A stretch of 17,018 bases of DNA from UBA2767 sp964194535 (GCA_964194535.1 CAXMMX010000126.1:1-17018); one strand, 5' to 3'; counted from the first letter of the stretch, positions 1 through 6,614 are shown. The notes: generated by a model not told the origin, from the sequence alone. Numbers and translations are program-made.

Positions 1-126
1 CGCAATGCCCATATCTAACATCATAACAAGTGCGAAAATCAGGAAGGGAGCCGTTAGGCCAAATTCCAATGCGGAATTGCCGCTTTCGTTCCTTGCGAAT
101 GTTCCAAATAGTGCGCGAATGTTCAT
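1..126 (-). CDS. TadE-like pilus assembly protein, N-terminal part
   Basis: The first 42 residues are visible; the gene runs off the left edge. They show a short basic head (MNIRALFGTFARNES), then the GNSALEFGLTAP signature and a hydrophobic stretch (FLIFALVMMLDMGIA). A small residue and Glu just before one transmembrane helix is the hallmark of TadE/TadF minor pseudopilins, which are processed by a prepilin peptidase and join the Flp/Tad pilus machinery at the inner membrane. The ATG at 126 follows a clear GGAGG about 5 nt upstream. It starts 29 nt after the stop of the TadG-like gene on the same strand, so the two are probably co-transcribed. The family call is confident; TadE versus TadF cannot be settled from the fragment. 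Confidence 0.82.
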   Translation of the reverse strand, partial: MNIRALFGTFARNESGNSALEFGLTAPFLIFALVMMLDMGIA

Positions 127-155
127 GGTCGGCCTCCAAACTCCAACTAACATTG

Positions 156-1403
156 CTACTCAACAAGCTTCACGAGCTGATTGGTGTCGATTTCGTTGAT
201 ACCGGTGTCTGAGCAATCGGTACCGATGCCGGTATCCCCGGTGAACTTGATGGTGGCGGCCACCACCTGAGTGCAGCCTCCGCCGACTGAACTGCTGCCG
301 GCGAACTCGACATGACCGCTCGGCGCGTAGATTGCTCCATCGAACAAGGATTCGGAGTCACCGTTGATGATGTGGTTGGCATACAGATCATCGCGATCGC
401 CGAAGATCAAAATACCGGCATAGGGGTCGTCACTGGTCGGTGCGCTCAATTGCACATCGGCGGTGCCGGCAATGTTCACCGATGCGCCGCCTGTCAGGAA
501 AAACATCACACCGGTTCCTCTGACCACGGCGGTTGACTCGATGGTCAAATCGCCGCCGGAGACGACGTAGACACCAGGCTTCATGTCCACTGTGCGCTTG
601 ATTGTCAGCCCACCGCAGTAATCGCCGGGAAAAATCTCGTAGCTCTCGTTCGGAGGGCCCGCAAAAACATTGACCTCCTCGCACATAGTGCTGGGCATGG
701 GTTCAAGAACGTCCGCGTAGGGATCCTTGATCATTTTGGCATGCTCATGTGGATAGGTGCATTCGCCCATGGCAAGCCCCGACGAGGCGGAGACATAACC
801 GACCGCTGATACGCAGGGCGTCTCTACGTAGCTACTACCGGTCACCGCGATGGCGTCATTGGCCATTGAATTTGCGTGAACGTTGCAACCCTCCAGGATT
901 GTGTTGGAAGAACCGGTGAATGTGACAGCGCCAGAGGCGCTGGTGTCGAGTGCCAGGATACAGACTGCCTGACCCTCCATAACGCGAGCGACAGCGCGTC
1001 CCGACATGGGGACATCGACGTCCGTGAAGAATGCCGAGAACAAGCTCAACACATTTTCCTGAGCGATGACCTCAACTACGTTCGGATCGCCGGCAAATGC
1101 ACCTGTGGTGGGCGGCGAGCTCACTGTGAGTGTGCCGATCGACTCCTTATACCCGGTCTTCGCGGCAGCCGCGAAGGCAGCATCTGCAATGGTCTGTTGA
1201 TCTTGACCCGCTCGCAGTTCCACGGCACCGGCGTAGGCGGCAACGTCGGCCGAGTTTTGCAGCTTTCTCTGATTGAAATACCAATATCCGACTTCTGCCC
1301 CCAGTGCCCATCCACCGATCACAACGGGCATCAACAAACCGACTATGATGGCAATTGCGCCAGCCTGGTCAGACAGAAATTTATGATAGATCGACTTTAA
1401 CAT
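156..1403 (-). CDS. TadG-like pilus assembly protein (TadE/G N-terminal domain)
   Basis: This 415-aa protein begins with a short cytoplasmic head and the QAGAIAIIVGLLMPVVIGG membrane segment (residues 13-31). The run GAEVGYWYFNQRKLQNSAD follows, as is typical of the Flp-pilus TadE/TadG-like N-terminal domain. Residues of about 145-180 contain CILALDTSASGAV and a second Cys (EGCNVHAN), a region I associate with alphaproteobacterial TadG-type proteins. The C-terminal 180 residues are rich in short G/T/V repeats (PGVYVVSGGDLTIES, SVNIAGTADVQL) that suggest a beta-helix-like periplasmic domain. Known TadG proteins are inner-membrane-anchored Tad components acting in the periplasm. The start at 1403 has only a weak AAGG upstream. 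The TadE-like gene follows on the same strand. Confidence 0.85.
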   Translation of the reverse strand: MLKSIYHKFLSDQAGAIAIIVGLLMPVVIGGWALGAEVGYWYFNQRKLQNSADVAAYAGAVELRAGQDQQTIADAAFAAAAKTGYKESIGTLTVSSPPTTGAFAGDPNVVEVIAQENVLSLFSAFFTDVDVPMSGRAVARVMEGQAVCILALDTSASGAVTFTGSSNTILEGCNVHANSMANDAIAVTGSSYVETPCVSAVGYVSASSGLAMGECTYPHEHAKMIKDPYADVLEPMPSTMCEEVNVFAGPPNESYEIFPGDYCGGLTIKRTVDMKPGVYVVSGGDLTIESTAVVRGTGVMFFLTGGASVNIAGTADVQLSAPTSDDPYAGILIFGDRDDLYANHIINGDSESLFDGAIYAPSGHVEFAGSSSVGGGCTQVVAATIKFTGDTGIGTDCSDTGINEIDTNQLVKLVE

Positions 1404-1926
1404 AAGTTTTCATCAGCCTTAGCGGATCATTACGAGCATTTAGTCTTCCATAGCGGCTTTAAGGAATCGCAATAATTGCCAGGAGGTTTTTAAGCGTATT
1501 TGGATCTATTTGTACTTATTGCTGAAAGATTTGATGCAGGTAGAAGAATTGTAATGACCCCGCCAGAGGTCGACGTTTCGCGGTGTACAAACTGCCACAA
1601 GCATTGACCAGATCGGTTTGGAGAACCGCCTCACTTCAGAGTTGGTGTCTAATGTCCGCTTTGGGTCAAAAGCAGACATCAGAGACTGGTGCCTAAAATG
1701 TCTGCTTTACCCCCGAAAGCGGACATGCGGCGGGGTAGCCCATAATGTCCGCTAATAGCCAAAAGCGGACATTGGGCATTTGGACTGCTGATGGCCCTGA
1801 GGTCTATCACTTTAGTAACAATTTCTGCACCAAAACACCCCTGATAGGGGTCTTATTGTTTCGCTCCAAAACAAATATCATTGCCTCGATGTCATCTTTG
1901 ATTCGAGAGGACAGGGAGAGGAAAAA
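1404..1926. other. Gene-free interval with palindrome array
   Basis: No credible gene was found between the TadG-like gene (minus) and the small exported peptide (plus). The TadG-like promoter must lie in the left part, but no convincing -35/-10 pair stood out. Positions 1651-1772 carry three tandem palindromes, listed separately. The longest reading frame here (from 1745) begins inside a palindrome and ends inside the next real genes, so it is treated as spurious. Confidence 0.6.
1651..1772. repeat. Array of three ATGTCCGCTT palindromes
   Basis: Three consecutive inverted repeats lie at 1651-1680, 1696-1726 and 1744-1773. Each has a left arm close to AATGTCCGCTT, a right arm close to AAGCGGACAT and a 7-11 nt loop (one loop reads TGGGTCA). 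Arms differ by single substitutions, such as CTGC for CCGC. The same unit occurs at 3938-4012 and 7550-7590. On the plus strand the unit translates as MSALGxKxT or VRFTPESGH-like peptides, which I recall as recurrent spurious ORFs in alphaproteobacterial genomes. The function is unknown; it could be a REP-like element. Confidence 0.85.
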
Positions 1927-2079
1927 ATGCCTTCCGAGAGAGAATTCAGAAAGGCGACACTTCTTCTTACCGGACTTTTTGCATGCCTCGTTATGGCTGT
2001 TCTTCTGCTCACCGCACCGGCCTCAGCGGCGGAAGAGAAAACCAAGTTCCATTTCCATGCATCGCAACCAGTGGAATGA
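1927..2079 (+). CDS. Small signal-peptide or membrane-anchored protein (50 aa)
   Basis: This short gene encodes 50 residues: a charged head (MPSEREFRKAT), a hydrophobic stretch (LLLTGLFACLVMAVLLLTAP) and a putative signal peptidase I site (ASA-A). A short polar tail, EEKTKFHFHASQPVE, follows. A purine-rich GGGAGAGG ribosome binding site lies about 8 nt upstream of the ATG. Its stop overlaps the start of the next gene as ATGA (2076-2079), which implies translational coupling. I do not recognise the family. The mature peptide would be only about 16 residues, so it may be a membrane microprotein or a leader-type ORF controlling the downstream membrane protein. Confidence 0.6.
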   Translation: MPSEREFRKATLLLTGLFACLVMAVLLLTAPASAAEEKTKFHFHASQPVE

Positions 2080-2735
2080 ACAACCATATGCACAGTAAGA
2101 AGGCTTCCTTTCCGCACCGCTTCGCCCTGATCGCTTCAGCTGTGTTTTTTGTCGTTTCTAGCGTTTTGCTGCTCGATATGGTCGTGGATCTATGGCCTAC
2201 GGTCGGCGTCCAGTCGGAAATCTGCAAACAGGCGCAAGACATACCCCCCGTTGAACGCGGGCCATTTCTCGAAAAAATGCGTAAAAGCTACAAGATCTAT
2301 TGCCGCTTTGAGGATTTGCCGGTCACGCGAGTCAATCTGGAAGGTCTCCGTATGTATCTCTCGCCCGATCAGGGGCTGTTCGCACTGGTGGCGATTTTTG
2401 CCGCACTGGGCGCCCTGATCCGCTCCCTGCTGTCAGTGGCATGGCCTGCGACTAGCCGGAGAGACAGCGAGGTATCGATTGGCTGGAACCTGCTGCGCCC
2501 ATTGGTCAGTACGATGCTCGTCTGTGTCGTCTACGTATCCCTCCGCGCGCTGATTATGCCGACGGGCTCGCTCGCTTCGGTCAACCCCTATGCCTTCATC
2601 GCCATCGCGGCGCTGATCGGATTATTTTGTGACGAGTTGCTGTGCTGGTTTGAACGCCGCGCTGAGAGAAAGGCCAAAATGGCAGCCTGGTGGCAGTCTT
2701 TATTCTCGGGGCATGAAAAGAAAAAACGCAGGTAA
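2076..2735 (+). CDS. Multi-pass membrane protein of unknown function
   Basis: This 219-aa protein has four predicted transmembrane segments, at about residues 16-38, 99-121, 141-161 and 168-190. A soluble loop (40-98) with two Cys lies between helices 1 and 2, and the C-terminus is strongly basic (HEKKKRR). The pattern of a long first loop, then an LFALVAIFAALGALIRSL helix, an LLRPLV helix and an NPYAFIAIAALIGLF helix resembles a widespread bacterial family of uncharacterised membrane proteins. I cannot name it. The ATG at 2076 is preferred to an in-frame ATG at 1983 because it overlaps the stop of the 50-aa gene (ATGA). The upstream option would read through that gene in another frame. Confidence 0.72.
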   Translation: MNNHMHSKKASFPHRFALIASAVFFVVSSVLLLDMVVDLWPTVGVQSEICKQAQDIPPVERGPFLEKMRKSYKIYCRFEDLPVTRVNLEGLRMYLSPDQGLFALVAIFAALGALIRSLLSVAWPATSRRDSEVSIGWNLLRPLVSTMLVCVVYVSLRALIMPTGSLASVNPYAFIAIAALIGLFCDELLCWFERRAERKAKMAAWWQSLFSGHEKKKRR

Positions 2736-2858
2736 TCCAAACAGTCCGAGGAGCTGCGAACAGCTCTTCGTCGTGAATAGATCGGGCTGGTTTTTATATT
2801 GTCCTGTCTATGGGTGGGCATTACCGTCCATGACGCGCGTTACAGAATACAGTCCGGT

Positions 2859-3866
2859 ATGAAAGATTCTAATCTCAAGAAACCGTCCAGACCAAGGCGA
2901 CGCGCTCTCGGCGCCACCACCGCCATCATTTCTGTTATGATCACCTTACTGGCCCTGGAGGTCGTTGCGCGCATCCTCATGCCGGGGGCCCGGGACCTGG
3001 AAAAAATTGTCACTCAAAATTCAGGCGGCGATTCACGCGCCTATTCTCTCAAACCCGGGGCTCGAGTTGAGTTCAGGGGGCTCGTCAAACGTTTGGATAA
3101 GCCGGTTGTCTGGCAAATTAATGCCCAGGGCATTCGATCCGACCGGCCGGTTCCGCCGAAATCAAACAAGTTTCGCATCGCCACTTTTGGCGATAGTGAG
3201 ACCTTTGGCTGGTCGATGCCGCTGGCATTGACGTTTCAAAGACGCATGGAACAGATCGACGAAAATGTTGAGGTCATCAACCTTGGCATTCCCGGTTATA
3301 ACGCTGAAAATATCGCCGATCATATGGCAGAGATGTTGGCGGATCTGGATGCCGATTATGTTATCTATTTAGCTCATAAGAATGATATTCACCCGCCCCT
3401 GACCTATTCTCCGATTCTCGCGAAATCATATCTCCTTATAGGGTTGCGTTACGCTTATTTCAGCCTGCAACTCAGCAAATTTTCCAAACAAACAGGGCAC
3501 AGATATTCTCCGGAAAGTTTGAAGTACTTCGCCAATCAGGTTGATCGCATGATCGAAATCTCCCGGGCCGAGAACGTGCCTCTGCTTGTCAGCTATTTGT
3601 CCAAGCGGATTTCCAAAGCATTCCCGCTGCTCAAAGAGCATGATTTTCAGACGCTTAAGAAAACCGGTGATACCGGCCCGTACAAGCGGAGTTTCCGGGT
3701 TGGTGCGCTCAGCATTGAACATGGCTGGAAGAAATTCCCGAGGATCGGTGGTCATATGGGGCAAGCGGGGCATCAGGAGACCGCAGAAAAGTTCTGCTTG
3801 GAAATATCCGCCGGGAGGAAACACAGCTGCATTCCACCCTATTGGCGCCCAGCGCGCGACCAATAA
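2859..3866 (+). CDS. Membrane-anchored SGNH/GDSL-type hydrolase, possibly inactive
   Basis: A basic N-terminus and one helix (residues about 19-40) anchor a 335-aa protein whose bulk should be periplasmic or extracytoplasmic. SGNH hydrolase blocks are visible: block I FGDSETFGW with nucleophile Ser113, an LGIPGYNAEN Gly/Asn block (142-151), and HKND (173-176) at the GxND position. The last block reads RIGGHMGQAGH; His299 is present, but the residue two before it, normally Asp in DGH-type members, is Gly. Such proteins hydrolyse esters, often acetyl groups on envelope glycans. The start at 2859 is preferred to one 20 codons upstream because the anchor then begins in the usual place. The final 15 residues look unconserved. 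No strong ribosome binding site is visible. Confidence 0.7.
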   Translation: MKDSNLKKPSRPRRRALGATTAIISVMITLLALEVVARILMPGARDLEKIVTQNSGGDSRAYSLKPGARVEFRGLVKRLDKPVVWQINAQGIRSDRPVPPKSNKFRIATFGDSETFGWSMPLALTFQRRMEQIDENVEVINLGIPGYNAENIADHMAEMLADLDADYVIYLAHKNDIHPPLTYSPILAKSYLLIGLRYAYFSLQLSKFSKQTGHRYSPESLKYFANQVDRMIEISRAENVPLLVSYLSKRISKAFPLLKEHDFQTLKKTGDTGPYKRSFRVGALSIEHGWKKFPRIGGHMGQAGHQETAEKFCLEISAGRKHSCIPPYWRPARDQ

Positions 3867-3937
3867 TCAGCCCGCTACGTTTTCGTCGGCATTGCTGCCT
3901 TTTAAGCTGTCTTGTTTGTGCTGTTGCCGGGCATCTG

Positions 3938-4012
3938 ATGTCCGCGTTGGGTCATAAGCAGACATCACAGACCCATGCTGGCAATGTCCGCTTTACACCC
4001 GAAAGCGGACAT
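3938..4012. repeat. Two ATGTCCGCTT-family palindromes
   Basis: Two inverted repeats lie at 3938-3966 and 3983-4012. The second has near-perfect arms (AATGTCCGCTTT / GAAAGCGGACAT). The first is partly degenerate (CCGCG for CCGCT) and contains TTGGGTCATAAG, matching the first unit of the 1651-1772 array. The order of units (TTGGGTC-type, then TTTACNCCCGAAAG-type) is the same at both loci. That suggests the two-hairpin unit, not the single hairpin, is the copy that spreads. Confidence 0.85.
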
Positions 4013-4129
4013 ATCAAAAACTTATCCCCGCTCTGTCTGGCTGCTCTATCGTGCGTGTATCTCTTCACCATGAGGGGGACGCGGCTCGAGACCGTCTTGA
4101 TCTGAGGAGGAGAGAGCGGTTCCTGCGGT

Positions 4130-4327
4130 GGACTTTTTTGTTTGTCCGACCGGCTATCGCCTGCTTGAGGACGTTTGTCGGGATACGGACAGGCAAAAGG
4201 AGACTAACGAACTCCTCCACCCCGGGCGCGAAGCGTGCAACCCCGGGGCACTATGACCCTGGCGCCTGTGGCTGTAAGGGGTTTTTGTCCTCATGTAGGC
4301 GATAGCCGATAGGACACTAAAAAGACC
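4130..4327. ncRNA. Candidate structured RNA or long imperfect inverted repeat
   Basis: The left arm (about 4130-4172) and right arm (4287-4327) are imperfect reverse complements of about 40 nt. The core is CGGCTATCGCCT (4151-4162) against AGGCGATAGCCG (4297-4308), flanked by matching TGAGGAC / GTCCTCA and a T-run facing an A-run. The interior carries further short dyads, including CCCCGG...CCGGGG (about 4219-4246) around a GCGCG-AAG-CGTGC hairpin. A 200-nt transcript would fold as a long rod with internal branches. I looked for tmRNA, RNase P RNA, SRP RNA and 6S RNA signatures and recognised none. The strand is undecided, and it may be a repeat element and not an RNA gene. Confidence 0.3.
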
Positions 4328-4640
4328 CTGAGACGACGTGTACGTTTCCGCGCAAAAAGACCGCGCGCGGGGCGCCGACGAGGTGCCCTTGTGTTTCGGA
4401 TGCACTTTATTGGCGCTCCGCTCAGTCCCTTCGTTCAAGGGGCTTGAGAATGATGCATCACCCGTGCCTCAAGCGACGGGACGAAGGAGGCTGCCTTGAA
4501 CAAGTTCTTTTCGCTCACGCGAGTTCGCGGTTTCACCGCTCACCGCTCCACGGGGGCGGCCTAACGGCCGGGCCTCAATGGCCTGCCTCCCTCCGGTCGG
4601 AATAGAGCGATACGGCAAAGCAGTCCCGCATCACGCTGGA

Positions 4641-5015
4641 ACCGAGCGCAGCGAGGCAAGGCCGAATGGCCGCCGGCGCTCCTGCGCCGCCCCCGCGGAG
4701 GCCCCGAGGCGCAGCCGAGGGAATAGCCGTGAGCGATAAACCCCGCGCAGCGAGGCAAGCGCCATCTTTGCTTGCGCTACCGCTTCGCTGCTTGAGCGCA
4801 ATGACGTCCGCCGCCCGGCCTCAAGCATGTCCCCGCGAAGGCGGGGATAGCCGATAGGCGGTAGGCAAATAAAAAACGAGCGGAACAGCCGCGAGCGATA
4901 AACCCCGCGAAGCGAGGCAAGCGCGAATGCGCACCGCCCGGTCAGGGCGCCCCCGCGGAGCCACCGCCGAAGGCGGATTGGCGTGAGCGAAAAGAACAGC
5001 CCTGAGCGATAAACC
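4641..5015. repeat. Cluster of GC-rich modular direct repeats
   Basis: A unit beginning GAAcAGCCgtGAGCGATAAACC occurs at 4721-4762, 4883-4924 and, truncated, 4994-5015. The first two copies agree at 32 of 34 positions from 4729 and 4891 and continue with CCCGCG-AGCGAGGCAAGCGC. A second module (AGCGAGGCAAG..CGAATG, later GCCCCCGCGGAG) is shared by 4649-4700 and 4909-4960. GATAGCCGATAGG at 4847-4859 also occurs in the right arm of the inverted repeat at 4301-4313. No coding potential or recombinase gene accompanies them. Confidence 0.65.
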
Positions 5016-5052
5016 AAGTAACCCGGGAATGCCGAACTTGAAGAAAAAAACC

Positions 5053-5643
5053 TCAGTCCCTCTGGATCATGAGACTCACAAATTTGCCGATGAGAATGCG
5101 ATAGCCGAGCGTGAGGGCGAGCAGCCCCGACACCAGCACGGCGAGAGGAACAGCGATATTCGTCAGCCACTGGATGAAGACATTTCCAATAAACGCGAAG
5201 CTGGTGAGCAGGGTGGCGGCATCGCACGGCCCTGTTCCGCACATCTGTTCAGGAGAGCGGGTGATCGTCTGGGCGAGGGTCAGAATGAGCGGCAGCACGC
5301 CGGCCCACATGATGACGGCGCAGGTCCGCACCACCCGGCCGCGAAACCCCTTCGTTGTAAATTGCGCCAGCCCGGCCACCAGCACCATATAGACGAGCAG
5401 CACCGCATCGGCATGAGCGGCCTTTGCGGTCCATGCCAGCATATCGGCAGAGCGCGCAAAAAGATGATTGAAATCGAGCCCCGCCAGTTTGCATGCCTGC
5501 GTTGTGTCCGCGGGGCAGCCGAGCGCCAGTCCGATCAGATACAGATCAAAGGTCGATACGATGGGCGCGAAGGGAAGAAACAGCGCGGCCAGAAGAAAAG
5601 CATCACCAGTGGGAGACAATACGCCCGTATGCTTCTGCGCCAT
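5053..5643 (-). CDS. Membrane protein of unknown function with paired cysteines
   Basis: This 196-aa protein has about four transmembrane segments, roughly residues 15-42, 77-95, 106-127 and 155-182. Two loops carry close cysteine pairs (GCPADTTQAC at 42-51 and MCGTGPC at 134-140), which would suit disulfides if the loops face the periplasm. The C-terminus is short and basic (SLMIQRD). The ATG at 5643 has a strong GGGGGGAG ribosome binding site about 7 nt upstream. I do not recognise a family. It stands alone on its strand, reading towards the repeat-rich interval, and is divergent from the receiver-domain gene at 5909. Confidence 0.62.
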   Translation of the reverse strand: MAQKHTGVLSPTGDAFLLAALFLPFAPIVSTFDLYLIGLALGCPADTTQACKLAGLDFNHLFARSADMLAWTAKAAHADAVLLVYMVLVAGLAQFTTKGFRGRVVRTCAVIMWAGVLPLILTLAQTITRSPEQMCGTGPCDAATLLTSFAFIGNVFIQWLTNIAVPLAVLVSGLLALTLGYRILIGKFVSLMIQRD

Positions 5644-5677
5644 GATCGCACTCCCCCCGGGAAATACTTGCCAAGTT

Positions 5678-5707
5678 TTGGGAATACTACCAATCCGGTC
5701 CTAATAT
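5678..5707 (+). promoter_or_regulatory. Possible sigma-70 promoter
   Basis: TTGGGA (5678-5683) and TAATAT (5702-5707) are separated by 18 nt and face the receiver-domain gene about 200 nt downstream. The spacing and hexamers fit a housekeeping promoter, but such matches arise by chance and the leader would be long. Confidence 0.22.
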
Positions 5708-5908
5708 TAGGTGAAGGGGGGACGTGGTTGAGCGAGAGTGCCAGCCTGGATTTTTCCGTGAGACCGGCGAGCGTGCGTCAGCGTTCCTGTCGCATCATGC
5801 CTGGCATTTCCATCTCCATCCCGTTGGGCCCCATTTACCAAAAGTGAAGACATATCAAAAGATACTGCTTTGACTCTTTATCAGGCCCCGGCTGAAGCAG
5901 TGCACGCC

Positions 5909-6292
5909 ATGTCCAAGATTTTGTGCATCGAAGACGACGCAGATATTCGCGAAGATATCGTCGAAGAACTGCAAGACGCTCACTATGAGGTCGTGGAAGC
6001 CATCAGCGGGAGTGAAGGCCTTGAGATGATCCTCAAACACAAGCCTGATCTCGTGCTCTGCGGCATCAACATGCCGTCAAAAAGCGGTTACGAACTGCTG
6101 CAAGAAATTCGTGAAAAGTACGTCTTGTTCGCCGAAATGCCATTCATATTCCTGTCTGCCCTGGGCGGGCGGGAAGATTTTCTGGCTGGCCTGCAGAAAG
6201 GAGCGGACGCGTACCTGGTCAAGCCGGTCGATTTCGAGCTACTGCTGGTCACAATTCATGCGAGCCTTCGGCAGATGGAGCGCGTAAAATAG
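5909..6292 (+). CDS. Stand-alone receiver-domain protein lacking the phospho-acceptor Asp
   Basis: The 127-aa protein is a single CheY-like receiver domain: beta-1 KILCIEDDADIRED with acidic Glu8/Asp9/Asp10, the switch Ser83 in FIFLSALGG, and the conserved Lys105 in YLVKPVD. The phospho-acceptor position reads DLVLCGINMPSKSG where the family has D-x-x-M-P, so residue 52 is Gly (GGC, one base from GAC). Phosphorylation by a histidine kinase is therefore unlikely. It may be a pseudo-receiver or a decaying gene. The ATG at 5909 starts right at the domain; a TTG at 5870 would add 13 unconserved residues. No output domain is present, and the stop TAG is followed in frame by ATG (see 6293). Confidence 0.8.
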   Translation: MSKILCIEDDADIREDIVEELQDAHYEVVEAISGSEGLEMILKHKPDLVLCGINMPSKSGYELLQEIREKYVLFAEMPFIFLSALGGREDFLAGLQKGADAYLVKPVDFELLLVTIHASLRQMERVK

Positions 6293-6433
6293 ATGCGCGA
6301 AAAACTGTATGAGTTGGGCGCGTATCAATCGAGCCTGCGGAAGTTGGAAAATATGAAAAAAGGGCGTGAACCGAATGTTGAGCTTGATATTTATTTCCAC
6401 ACCTCAACGCGGCCCAACAAAGAAATCTCTTGA
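6293..6433 (+). CDS. Small ORF in frame after the receiver stop (46 aa), uncertain
   Basis: The TAG of the receiver gene is followed immediately by an in-frame ATG and 46 codons: MREKLYELGAYQSSLRK, then LENMKKGREPNVELDI, ending STRPNKEIS before TGA. It has no ribosome binding site of its own beyond the end of the receiver gene, so it would need re-initiation. It could equally be the original C-terminal extension of the receiver protein, cut off by an amber mutation. The composition is ordinary for this genome and the first half looks amphipathic. No family is recognised. Confidence 0.25.
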   Translation: MREKLYELGAYQSSLRKLENMKKGREPNVELDIYFHTSTRPNKEIS

Positions 6434-6456
6434 AATCCGGCGATATCCGTTCTTTA

Positions 6457-6471
6457 TCCCAAGGCTTGGGA
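6457..6471. promoter_or_regulatory. Perfect palindrome upstream of the ABC permease
   Basis: TCCCAAG-G-CTTGGGA forms a perfect 7-bp-arm dyad about 150 nt before the permease start, with GTTC and GAAC partly extending it outward. It could be an operator or a hairpin ending the receiver transcript; there is no T-tract. Confidence 0.25.
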
Positions 6472-6584
6472 CGAACGCTAAACCATTGACCCGGCTTAAG
6501 GATCGAGGTCGCGTATGTCTGGTTGCCTCAAGGACTAAAAATTAGCAATCTCAATCCCCGATCTGGTGACATCAGGAAAATACT

Positions 6585-6602
6585 GGTTCACTTGCCTGAA
6601 CC
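6585..6602. promoter_or_regulatory. Inverted repeat just before the permease start
   Basis: GGTTCA (6585-6590) and TGAACC (6597-6602) are perfect reverse complements separated by 6 nt. They end where the first in-frame ATG (6603) begins. They may be an operator or an RNA hairpin near the ribosome binding site. Confidence 0.25.
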
Positions 6603-6614
6603 ATGGGAGCTTTG

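Larger units (their letters stand above)
3867..5052. other. Long gene-free, repeat-rich interval
   Basis: About 1.2 kb has no credible coding frame. It holds two palindromes (3938-4012), a long imperfect inverted repeat (4130-4327) and a block of GC-rich direct repeats (about 4641-5015). The frames that cross it are short or made of repeated phrases (ASLRGVYRSRLF), as expected from repeat translation. It may be a decayed mobile element or a non-coding RNA locus. Confidence 0.65.

Noticed and set aside
1500..1610. TTG-started frame of about 36 codons after AGGAGG, with a CTNCHKH end
   Set aside because: The spacing from AGGAGG is too long, the start is weak, the frame is short, and nothing supports the Cys/His end as a real motif.
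1745..2098. A 117-codon plus-strand frame starting inside the palindrome array
   Set aside because: It starts in a repeat, overlaps the better-supported 50-aa gene in another frame, and has a frame-shadow composition with no domain.
4051..4438. Short frames on both strands over the inverted repeat
   Set aside because: They cross the arms and loops of the repeat, have no ribosome binding site, and show no protein-like pattern.
4100..4500. Possible tmRNA, RNase P RNA, 6S or SRP RNA
   Set aside because: The expected conserved cores and an ANDNFA-like tag frame were not found, so only an unclassified structured-RNA candidate is reported.
4631..5242. A 203-codon minus-strand frame with repeated ASLRGVYRSRLF phrases
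   Set aside because: The phrases are translations of the GC-rich DNA repeats, and the frame runs into the real gene at 5053-5643 in another phase.
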